A stretch of 64,000 nucleotides of DNA, taken from positions 51,903 through 115,902 of the forward strand of contig JAZKGQ010000004.1 of assembly GCA_040385825.1 (NCBI GenBank). Direction: 5' to 3'. The stretch is from JANNNF01 sp040385825. Its GTDB lineage: Bacteria > Pseudomonadota > Alphaproteobacteria > Rhodobacterales > Rhodobacteraceae. Shown piece after piece: positions 57,538 through 64,000 of the stretch. Position 1 is the stretch's first letter. The number at the start of each line of letters is the position of its first letter. Both the position numbers and the translations under genes were made by a program. The notes beneath the pieces were generated by a model, which was not told the DNA's origin, searched no databases, and saw only the letters and a list, made by a program, of their open reading frames with translations.

Positions 57538-58874
57538 GGCATGTTGCGGTTCTTGATCTGGGTAAGACCAATGCCAAGCTGGCCCTGGTCGATCATGCCA
57601 CGGGGGCGGAAATTGCGGTGCTGACCCGCCCCAACACCGTGCTGCCCGGCCCGCCCTATCCGCATTTCGATACCGAAGGCTTGTGGGCCTTCTTTCTGGA
57701 CGCGCTGGCCCGGATGCAGGTGCAACACGGCATCGACGCCATATCGATCACCACGCATGGGGCCTGTGCCGCGCTGTTGCAGGCCGATGGCACCCTGGCC
57801 TGCCCGGTGCTGGACTATGAACATGACGGTCCCGATACCTTGACCGACGCCTACAATGCCCTGCGCCCCGGTTTTGCGCTGACGGGGTCGGCACGGTTGC
57901 CGATGGGGCTGAACGTCGGGGCGCAGCTGTTCTGGCTGCTGGAAACCATGCCCGGTCTGCGGGGCAGGGTGGCAACCGTGGTCACCTGGCCGCAATACTG
58001 GGCGCATCGGCTGACCGGGGTTCTGGCCAGTGACGTGACTTCGCTTGGCTGCCATACCGATCTGTGGGCCCCGGCGGCGGCGGGCTTTTCGGGCTTGGTG
58101 GACCGGCTGGGGCTGGCCGGCAAGATCGCCCCGCCCCGGCGTCCGGGCGATGTTCTGGGGCCAGTGCTGCCCGGCATTGCCATGGCAACCGGGCTGGACC
58201 CGACAACCCCGGTGGTCTGTGGCATCCATGACAGCAACGCCTCGCTGCTGCCGCATCTGCTGGCGAGGGCTGGCGCGTTTTCGGTTGTGTCGACAGGCAC
58301 CTGGGTCGTCGTGATGGCTGTGGGCGGCACGTCCCCGGCGCTGGACCCAGGCCGCGATACGCTGATCAACGTGAACGCTTTGGGCGCGCCGGTGCCCTCG
58401 GCCCGGTTCATGGGCGGGCGGGAACATGACCTGATGCAGACCGGGGTTGCCGCGACGGCGCAGGATGTGACGGCGGTGCTGTCGGGCGGTGTGATGCTGC
58501 TGCCCTCGGTGGTGCAGGGCAGCGGGCCATATCCTGCGGCGCGGCATGTCTGGACCGCAGCCGCAACGCCGGGGCAGGCGACGGTGGCGCTCGGGCTGTA
58601 TCTGGCGCTGATGACGGCGACTTGCCTTGAGATGATCGGGGCGCAGGGGCCGACCGTGGTGGAAGGCCCGTTTTCACAGAACCCGCAGTTTCTGGCGATG
58701 CTGGCGACGGCGACGGGGCGGAGTGTGGAGGCATCAGTGTCGCGCACCGGGACGGCGGCAGGGGCGGCGCTGCTGTATCCGGGCGGGGCCTTGCCCGGCG
58801 CGCTGCCGCAAATTCTGCCAGACGCGGCCCTGGCCGGGTATGCCGCCGCCTGGCGGGCGCGGGTGGCCGGCTGA
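57534..58874 (+). CDS. rhaK: Rhamnulokinase-type FGGY family carbohydrate kinase
   Basis: This 446-residue kinase phosphorylates L-rhamnulose, giving the substrate of RhaD. It has the N-terminal phosphate motif VLDLGKTNAKLALVD, the ITTHGACAALL segment with DYEHDGPD, and the C-terminal FGGY part with VVCGIHDSNASLLPH and STGTWVVVM. In Rhizobium leguminosarum the RhaK of the same order is also needed for rhamnose uptake. It ends the operon, and the inverted REP-like pair follows its stop directly. Confidence 0.92.
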   Translation: MRHVAVLDLGKTNAKLALVDHATGAEIAVLTRPNTVLPGPPYPHFDTEGLWAFFLDALARMQVQHGIDAISITTHGACAALLQADGTLACPVLDYEHDGPDTLTDAYNALRPGFALTGSARLPMGLNVGAQLFWLLETMPGLRGRVATVVTWPQYWAHRLTGVLASDVTSLGCHTDLWAPAAAGFSGLVDRLGLAGKIAPPRRPGDVLGPVLPGIAMATGLDPTTPVVCGIHDSNASLLPHLLARAGAFSVVSTGTWVVVMAVGGTSPALDPGRDTLINVNALGAPVPSARFMGGREHDLMQTGVAATAQDVTAVLSGGVMLLPSVVQGSGPYPAARHVWTAAATPGQATVALGLYLALMTATCLEMIGAQGPTVVEGPFSQNPQFLAMLATATGRSVEASVSRTGTAAGAALLYPGGALPGALPQILPDAALAGYAAAWRARVAG

Positions 58875-58998
58875 GGCCCCCCACCCCATCCCTCTCCACA
58901 AGGGGGAGGGGGCCGCGTTACGATTTGCCGCAAACTCTGCGCCGATCGCAAGGCACCTCCCCTCCCCCTCGTGGGGAGGGGTTGGGGGTGGGGGGTGT
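58875..58998. repeat. Inverted pair of REP-like elements (BIME-like) between rhaK and the alcohol dehydrogenase gene
   Basis: The left copy (58875-58914) reads CCCCCCACCCC, then a CCTCTCC/GGGGGAGG-type stem. The right copy (58956-58998) is the inverse, with CCCCTCCCCCTCGTGGGGAGG and GGGTTGGGGGTGGGG parts. About 40 unremarkable bases lie between them. The copies sit between two convergent genes and share the layout of 48177-48220. The whole gap between the genes is this repeat. Confidence 0.75.
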
Positions 58999-59008
58999 CA
59001 CGTCAGAC

Positions 59009-60133
59009 CTACCCCGCCGCCTCCATCACGCTGACCAGATCATCCACCGTCAGCGCCACCGGATTGCCCTTCATCGACGACGACGACACGGACGCCCCGG
59101 CAATCGCGCGGTGATCCGCCGCCGCCACCCCGAGCACGGACAGCCGCGCCAGCCCCTGCCCATAGGCCCAGCCCATCAAACGCTCAGGCGCATCCGTCCC
59201 GCCAAATGCTGCGGTGATCATCGCCAGCACCGCGTCCAGCCTGGCCCCCGCGCCCCGGTCGCGGTTCATCGCCAGCACCGGCCCCAGAAGCGCGCCGCAG
59301 ACCGCGCCATGCGCCGCCCCCGTGCTGCCGCCGATCACCCCCGCCAGCCCGTGCACCGCACCCAGCCCGCCATTTGCCAGCGCAAGCCCGCCACAAAGGC
59401 TGACCCAGGCCATTTCGTCACGGGCCTGCGCCTCCTCTGCCGCCATCAGGCGCTTCAGGGCGGCAAGGCCAAGCGGAATGGCCGGCCGGCACAGCGCATC
59501 GGTGAAGGGGGTCGCCTTGCACGACACATAAGGCTCGATCACCTGCGTTATCGCATCCAGCCCCGAGGCCAGGGTGACGGCGCGCGGGCAATGGTCCGTC
59601 AGGGCGGGGTCGATGATCGCCAGCCGCGCCAGCATGCGGTCATCGCGCAAGGATACCTTGCGGCCATGGTCGGCCAGGCCGATGACGGCGTTTTTCGTGG
59701 CCTCGGCCCCGGTGCCTGCTGTGGTGGGGATGGCGATGAAGGGCAGGGGGGCGGCGGTCAGGGGCAGGCCCTGTCCCACCACCTCCAGATGGTCCATCGC
59801 GCCGCCGGGGGCGGGGATCAGGGCGGCAAGGGCCTTGCCAAGGTCCAGCGCCGCCCCGCCGCCCAGGGCAACCACCCAATCCGTACCATGGGTACGGGCC
59901 GCGATAACCGATTGTTCCAGAATGGAAAGGGTGGGTTCCGTAGCACAGGGCAGGGCCAGTACGTCACATCCGATGGCGCGCAAAGCAGCGGTCAGCCATG
60001 CCGCCCGCCCGGCGTTTGCACCATGCACGACGACCCCCCGCCCGCCGTAAGCCGCGATCAGCGCGGGGGCCTTTGCGGCCTCGCCCCGGCCAAAGACGAT
60101 GCGACCGGGGGCCGCAATGCCGAAGGGGGTCAT
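59009..60133 (-). CDS. Iron-containing alcohol dehydrogenase family protein
   Basis: This 374-residue protein is of the group III, iron-dependent alcohol dehydrogenase family, which also contains glycerol dehydrogenase-like and maleylacetate reductase forms. Visible are the NAD-binding GGGAALDLGKALA, IPTTAGTGAEATKNAVIG and the metal histidines in GLGAVHGLAGVIGGSTGAAH and HGAVCGALL. The gene overlaps glpK by 4 bases and is read after it, so it probably takes part in glycerol or related C3 metabolism. Lactaldehyde handling for the neighbouring rhamnose pathway is an alternative. Start ATG 60133; a longer open frame upstream lies inside glpK. Confidence 0.85.
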   Translation of the reverse strand: MTPFGIAAPGRIVFGRGEAAKAPALIAAYGGRGVVVHGANAGRAAWLTAALRAIGCDVLALPCATEPTLSILEQSVIAARTHGTDWVVALGGGAALDLGKALAALIPAPGGAMDHLEVVGQGLPLTAAPLPFIAIPTTAGTGAEATKNAVIGLADHGRKVSLRDDRMLARLAIIDPALTDHCPRAVTLASGLDAITQVIEPYVSCKATPFTDALCRPAIPLGLAALKRLMAAEEAQARDEMAWVSLCGGLALANGGLGAVHGLAGVIGGSTGAAHGAVCGALLGPVLAMNRDRGAGARLDAVLAMITAAFGGTDAPERLMGWAYGQGLARLSVLGVAAADHRAIAGASVSSSSMKGNPVALTVDDLVSVMEAAG

Positions 60134-61614
60134 ACCGACATGGTTGCCGCAACCGCGCGGCCCCATCGGGTGTATTTGGCATCGCGGGTGGCGGCGTCCA
60201 TGCCGGGGGTAAAGCGGTGGTTCAACGCCCAGCTTTTGGCAAACTCCTCCGGGTTGCCGCAAATCCCCGCCTGCAGGCCCGCCAGATAGGCGGCCCCCAT
60301 GGCGGTGGTTTCCGTCACGACGGGGCGGTCAACGGGGGCACCGAGAATATCCGACAGGAACTGCATGGCGAAATCCGATGCGGTCATCCCGCCATCCACC
60401 CGCAACACGCCATCCGCCGCAGCGCCCCAGTCGGCGCGCATCGCCTCCAGCAGATCGCGGGTCTGATAGCCGACTGACTCCAGTGCTGCCCGCGCAAGCT
60501 CGGCAGGCCCCGAGTTGCGGGTCAGCCCGTAGATCGCCCCCCGGCAATCGGGCCGCCAGTAGGGCGCGCCAAGGCCGGTGAAGGCGGGCACCAGCACCAC
60601 GCCTTGGGCGGTATCGGCGGCATCGGCGAGGGCCTGCGTTTCGGACGCATGGCGGATGATCTTCAGCCCGTCGCGGAGCCATTGCACCACGGCCCCGGCA
60701 ATGAAGATCGACCCTTCAAGGGCATAGGTCGGCTTGCCGTCCAGTTGATAGGCGATGGTGGTCAGCAGGCGGTTCTTCGAGGGAACCCTGTCAGCCCCGG
60801 TGTTCAGCAGCGCAAAACACCCCGTGCCATAGGTGGATTTCATCATGCCGGGGCTGAAGCAGGCTTGACCAACGGTGGCCGCCTGCTGGTCGCCCGCGAC
60901 GCCGGTGATCGGAATCTCGCGGCCAAACAGATCGGCGCGGGTGGTGCCGAAGTCGGCGGCGCAGTCGCGGACCTCGGGCAGCAGGGCCAACGGCACCTCC
61001 AGCAGGGCACAGATATCGGCATCCCAGGCGCCGGTCGCGATGTTGTAGAGCATGGTGCGCGAGGCGTTGGTGGCGTCGGTCACATGCACGCGGCCCCCGG
61101 TCAGGTTCCAGATCAGCCAGCTGTCAACCGTGCCAAAGGCCAGTTCGCCCCGCCCCGCCCGCGCCCGCGCACCGGGCACGTTGTCCAGCAGCCAGGCCAC
61201 CTTGGTACCGCTGAAATAAGGGTCCAGCAGCAGGCCGGTGCGGGCGGTGATCATCGGTTCGTGGCCTGCGGCCTTCAGGGCGTCGCAACGGGCGGCGGTG
61301 CGGCGGTCTTGCCAGACGATGGCGTTGTGGATCGGCTGGCCGGTGGCGCGGTCCCAGATCAGGGTGGTTTCGCGCTGATTGGTGATGCCGATGGCTGCGA
61401 TGTCGCGCGCGTCGATCCCGGCCTTTTCGATGGCGGCGCGGGCGGTGCCTGCCACGGTGGACCACAGGTCGGACGGGTCATGTTCGACCCAGCCGGGGTG
61501 GGGGTAGTGTTGGGGAAACTCTTCCTGAGCGGACGCCACAACGCGCAGGGCCGCATCGAACACGATCGCACGGCTGGAGGTGGTGCCCTGGTCGATGGCA
61601 AGGATATGGGTCAT
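60130..61614 (-). CDS. glpK: Glycerol kinase
   Basis: GlpK phosphorylates glycerol to sn-glycerol 3-phosphate and so traps it in the cytoplasm. The 494-residue protein starts with the FGGY signature ILAIDQGTTSSRAIVFD. It has WQDRRTA, the family block YFSGTKVAWLLDNVPGARAR, KPTYALEGSIFIAGA and a late DGGMTASDFAMQFLSDIL. Its size is typical. It lies 129 bases after glpV in the same direction, with a terminator and an inverted repeat between them, and is coupled to the alcohol dehydrogenase gene by an ATGA overlap. Confidence 0.96.
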   Translation of the reverse strand: MTHILAIDQGTTSSRAIVFDAALRVVASAQEEFPQHYPHPGWVEHDPSDLWSTVAGTARAAIEKAGIDARDIAAIGITNQRETTLIWDRATGQPIHNAIVWQDRRTAARCDALKAAGHEPMITARTGLLLDPYFSGTKVAWLLDNVPGARARAGRGELAFGTVDSWLIWNLTGGRVHVTDATNASRTMLYNIATGAWDADICALLEVPLALLPEVRDCAADFGTTRADLFGREIPITGVAGDQQAATVGQACFSPGMMKSTYGTGCFALLNTGADRVPSKNRLLTTIAYQLDGKPTYALEGSIFIAGAVVQWLRDGLKIIRHASETQALADAADTAQGVVLVPAFTGLGAPYWRPDCRGAIYGLTRNSGPAELARAALESVGYQTRDLLEAMRADWGAAADGVLRVDGGMTASDFAMQFLSDILGAPVDRPVVTETTAMGAAYLAGLQAGICGNPEEFAKSWALNHRFTPGMDAATRDAKYTRWGRAVAATMSV

Positions 61615-61634
61615 GGCTGGGTGCTCGGGCCTTG

Positions 61635-61731
61635 GTTTTCTCATTGCAAAAATACTCATCTTGCCGACAGCGGGCCAAAGATGAGTATTTGGGCAAAGAG
61701 AAAACGGGCGGGGGCACGCGACCCCCGCCCG
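61635..61731. repeat. GAGTATTT inverted pair and glpV terminator hairpin
   Basis: GATGAGTATTTGGGCAAAGA (61680-61699, running on to 61705) has an inverted partner at 61635-61660 that agrees at 23 of 26 bases. The 19 bases between are unremarkable. Next to it CGGGCGGGGG (61705-61714) pairs with CCCCCGCCCG (61722-61731). Read leftward this stem is followed by TTTTCTCTTT, so it is a good intrinsic terminator for glpV, which stops at 61743. Confidence 0.8.
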
Positions 61732-61742
61732 AAATGGTCAGA

Positions 61743-63461
61743 TCAGTTCCAGGATTTGATCAGCTCGTCATACGAGATCGTCTCGCCCTGGGGCTTTTCG
61801 TTTTCCAGCTTGGCCACTGGCGCGCCGGGGGCGTCGAGCCAGACTTGCGGGTCCTGCTCCTCGTTCATCTTCGGGCCGATGTCGCCCTGAACGCCGGCAC
61901 GCTCGATCCGCTCCAGCACTTTTTCCTGCTCGGCGCACAGGGCATCCAGCGCTTCCTGCGGGGTTTTGTCACCCGACATGGCGTCGCCGATGTTCTGCCA
62001 CCACAGTTGCGCCATCTTCGGATAATCCGGGATGTTGGTGCCGGTGGGCGACCATGCCACACGGGCGGGCGAGCGGTAGAATTCGATCAGGCCCCCCAGT
62101 TGCGGCGCGCGGTCGGTGAAGGACTTGTCGTTGATCGTCGACTCGCGGATGAAGGTCAGGCCGATCTGGCTTTTCTTCACGTCCACGGTTTTCGAGGTCA
62201 CGAACTGCGCGTAAAGCCAGGCGGCCTGGGCGCGGTCGGTCGGGGTGGATTTCAGGATGGTCCAGGACCCCACGTCCTGATAGCCGATCTTGGTGCCTTC
62301 GGTCCAGTAGGCGCCGTGCGGCGAAGGGGCCATGCGCCATTTCGGCGTGCCATCCTCGTTCATCACCGGCAGACCGGCCTTGACCATGTCGGCGGTAAAG
62401 GCGGTGTACCAGAACATCTGCTGGGCGATCTGGCCCTGGGCGGGCACCGGGCCAGCCTCGCCGAACACCATGCCTGCGGCCTCGGGGGGCGCATATTTCT
62501 GCAGCCACTCGATCGACTTGGTCACGGCATAGACTGCCGCCGCATCGTTGGTGGCGCCGCCGCGGGCGACGCATGACCCGACAGGACGCGAGTTTTCATC
62601 GACGCGCACGCCCCATTCGTCCACCGGAATGCCGTTCGGTTCGCCCTTGTCGCCCATGCCGGCCATCGACATCCACGCATCGGTGTAGCGCCAGCCCAGC
62701 GAGGGGTCTTTCTTGCCGTAGTCCATGTTGCCATAAACCTTGTCCGGCCCGCCCGCATAGGTCATGTCGCGGCCGGTGAAGAATTCGGCGATGTCCTCAT
62801 AGGCCGACCAGTTGACCGGAACCCCCAGATCATAGCCATATTTTGCCTTGAAATCTTCCTTGGTCTTGGCGTCGTTGAACCAGTCATAGCGGAACCAGTA
62901 CAGGTTGGCGAATTGCTGGGTCGGCAGCTGGTACAGCTTGTCATCCGGGCCGGTGGTAAACTTCAGGCCGATGAAATCCTCCAGATCAAGGCCGGGGTTG
63001 GTGACGGCAGCGCCTTCGCCGGCCATCCAGTCGGTCAGGTTGCGGGCCTGCTGATAGCGCCAATGGGTCCCGATCAGATCCGAGTCGTTGACATAGGCGT
63101 CATAGATGTTCTCGCCCGACTGCATCTGCGTCTGCAGCTTTTCGACCACATCGCCCTCGCCGATCAGGTCATGGGTGACCTTGATGCCGGTGATCGCGGT
63201 GAAGGCCGGGGCCAGAACCTTGGATTCGTATTCATGCGTGGTCAGTGTTTCGGACACGACCTTGATTTCCATGCCGGCCAGCGGGGCGGCCGCATCGATG
63301 AACCATTGCATTTCGGCTTCCTGGCTTGCGCGGTCCAGGGTGGACAGCGGGCCGATTTCGGCGTCGAGAAAGGCTTTCGCCGCCTCGATGTCGGCAAAGG
63401 CCGGCATGCCCAGAGCCATCAGCGCAAGCGCCATGGCGGTTGTCGATTGACGCAATCTCAT
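61743..63461 (-). CDS. glpV: Glycerol ABC transporter periplasmic binding protein
   Basis: This 572-residue binding protein belongs to the glycerol importer type first described as GlpSTPQUV in Rhizobium leguminosarum. It has a signal peptide (STTAMALALMALGMPAFA) and long family blocks such as QMQSGENIYDAYVNDSDLIG, LPTQQFANLYWFRYDWFNDA and NGIPVDEWGVRVDENSRPVG. A GGGAGGA site stands before ATG 63461. The neighbours glpU, glpQ and glpK support the glycerol assignment over other carbohydrates. Hairpins flank the gene on both sides, which suggests higher mRNA levels for it than for the permeases. Confidence 0.9.
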   Translation of the reverse strand: MRLRQSTTAMALALMALGMPAFADIEAAKAFLDAEIGPLSTLDRASQEAEMQWFIDAAAPLAGMEIKVVSETLTTHEYESKVLAPAFTAITGIKVTHDLIGEGDVVEKLQTQMQSGENIYDAYVNDSDLIGTHWRYQQARNLTDWMAGEGAAVTNPGLDLEDFIGLKFTTGPDDKLYQLPTQQFANLYWFRYDWFNDAKTKEDFKAKYGYDLGVPVNWSAYEDIAEFFTGRDMTYAGGPDKVYGNMDYGKKDPSLGWRYTDAWMSMAGMGDKGEPNGIPVDEWGVRVDENSRPVGSCVARGGATNDAAAVYAVTKSIEWLQKYAPPEAAGMVFGEAGPVPAQGQIAQQMFWYTAFTADMVKAGLPVMNEDGTPKWRMAPSPHGAYWTEGTKIGYQDVGSWTILKSTPTDRAQAAWLYAQFVTSKTVDVKKSQIGLTFIRESTINDKSFTDRAPQLGGLIEFYRSPARVAWSPTGTNIPDYPKMAQLWWQNIGDAMSGDKTPQEALDALCAEQEKVLERIERAGVQGDIGPKMNEEQDPQVWLDAPGAPVAKLENEKPQGETISYDELIKSWN

Positions 63462-63508
63462 GGTATTCCTCCCAGAATGTTGAGACATTTTTTCGTCGTT
63501 AGTGGCCC

Positions 63509-63535
63509 TCGGGCAGGGGGCCTTCCCCCGCCCGA
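63509..63535 (-). terminator. Hairpin between glpU and glpV
   Basis: TCGGGC-A-GGGGG (63509-63520) pairs with CCCCCGCCCGA (63525-63535) around CCTT, with one bulged base. It lies in the 90-base gap between two co-oriented genes. No T-run follows directly in the leftward direction (an A-rich stretch is 15 bases away), so it may be an mRNA-processing or stabilising hairpin rather than a terminator. Confidence 0.5.
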
Positions 63536-63551
63536 AAGTGTCGTCTCCCTG

Positions 63552-63953
63552 TCAGACCCAGCGAAACACCGCTGCGGCATAGACAAGGCTTAGGATCAGC
63601 GCGCCGGTCAGCGGTGCGCCGAAGACAAAGAGCCAGCCCAGATTGATGAAGGCCGACCCCAGAAGGGTGATGAACAGCCGGTCGCCCCGAGTGGTTTCGA
63701 TCCCCAGCACGCCGATGCGCGGGGTTTCGGGGAACCGGATGGCGAGGATGGTGAACAGCGCAAGCAGGCTGGCGATGATCAGGAAGAACAGCGCGACGGG
63801 GAAGGACCAGGCCATCCATCCCTCGGGGATCAGGGGCGCAGTCCAGTCGCGGCCTTCGTCGGTGACGGGCACGGCCCACAGCAGCGCGCCAAGCGCTGCG
63901 GCCAGCACGGCCCCGGTAGAAAGACAGATCGCAGTCCAGCGGGAATTGGTCAT
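63552..63953 (-). CDS. glpU: DUF2160 small membrane protein of the glycerol importer operon
   Basis: This 133-residue protein has four hydrophobic segments, for example AICLSTGAVLAAALGALLWA, FPVALFFLIIASLLALFTIL and LTGALILSLVYAAAVFRWV. It matches the DUF2160 proteins encoded in glp ABC operons, named GlpU in Rhizobium; their exact role is not known to me. ATG 63953 shares a base with the stop of the preceding permease gene (TGATG), which fixes the start and argues for coupling. Confidence 0.85.
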   Translation of the reverse strand: MTNSRWTAICLSTGAVLAAALGALLWAVPVTDEGRDWTAPLIPEGWMAWSFPVALFFLIIASLLALFTILAIRFPETPRIGVLGIETTRGDRLFITLLGSAFINLGWLFVFGAPLTGALILSLVYAAAVFRWV

Positions 63954-64000
63954 CACACCCTTCCCAGGGCAAAGCCCTTGGCGATGTAGTTGCGGACAAA
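63953..64000 (-). CDS. glpQ: Glycerol ABC transporter permease, last 15 residues (cut by the window edge)
   Basis: The leftward frame from the right edge reads FVRNYIAKGFALGRV and stops at 63955-63953. Such an ending (RNYIAKGFALGRV) is typical of carbohydrate ABC permeases of the MalG type, and position just before glpU matches glpQ. The rest lies outside the window, so the name depends on gene order. Confidence 0.7.
   Translation of the reverse strand, partial: FVRNYIAKGFALGRV

Overview
The window is high-GC DNA (long open frames on both strands, G/C-ending codons) from an alphaproteobacterium of the Rhodobacterales (Rhodobacteraceae/Paracoccaceae type). This rests on an RpoHII-type heat-shock sigma gene behind a TGATCC-N18-TAACA promoter of the Rhodobacter RpoE type, followed by chaN, coaBC, dut and a MoeB-like gene, and on Rhizobium-like rhaSTPQMK and glp ABC-uptake operons. 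The genus cannot be fixed. A run of 25 G followed by 10 N (22059-22093) shows that this is a draft scaffold.

Layout. 1-5018: the 5' part of cobU, then the rpoHII operon; chaN carries a frameshift. 5122-8821: an amino-acid ABC receptor and permease without an ATPase, then an M3 peptidase. 9340-20898: a quaternary-amine catabolic island. It holds a GlxA-type regulator, a beta-keto acid cleavage enzyme, an L-carnitine dehydrogenase/thioesterase fusion, an acyl-CoA dehydrogenase, an ADP-forming acyl-CoA synthetase, a CaiD-like hydratase, a GMC (choline-dehydrogenase-like) oxidoreductase and choline sulfatase. Together these could turn gamma-butyrobetaine, crotonobetaine, carnitine, choline and choline-O-sulfate into glycine betaine. 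21004-29923: a CocE-type hydrolase broken by the assembly gap, a dipeptide/oligopeptide-type ABC transporter, a class II aldolase-family protein and an HSL-type esterase. 30095-34860: small genes (receiver-like protein, cold-shock protein, membrane protein, orphan ParA), an ArgP/ACT/ArgO amino-acid export module and a DMT exporter.

34959-48165: a cell-surface region with a DUF2793 spike-like protein, UDP-glucose dehydrogenase, a family 2 glycosyltransferase, a 1347-residue RTX protein, KpsT/KpsE/KpsM-type capsule export proteins and GalE. 48359-58874: a complete L-rhamnose system, with rhaI and rhaD leftward and rhaR-rhaS-rhaT-rhaP-rhaQ-rhaM-rhaK rightward across a shared control region. 59009-64000: a leftward glycerol region with the last codons of the permease gene glpQ, glpU, glpV, glpK and an iron-containing alcohol dehydrogenase. 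Rhamnose and glycerol catabolism both lead to dihydroxyacetone phosphate.

Genes are tightly packed, with many 4-base or TGATG overlaps, and no gene-free stretch exceeds about 300 bases. Intergenic spaces hold GC-rich hairpins, a recurring element built on a (G)GATATTT or GAGTATTT core that often follows a hairpin, and C-rich REP-like repeats that form an inverted pair after rhaK. I saw no tRNA, rRNA, CRISPR array, transposase or prophage. No wholly new system is evident. The strongest leads are the variant carnitine island with its ADP-forming ligase, the intergenic element family, and the surface locus with a possible C-tract switch.
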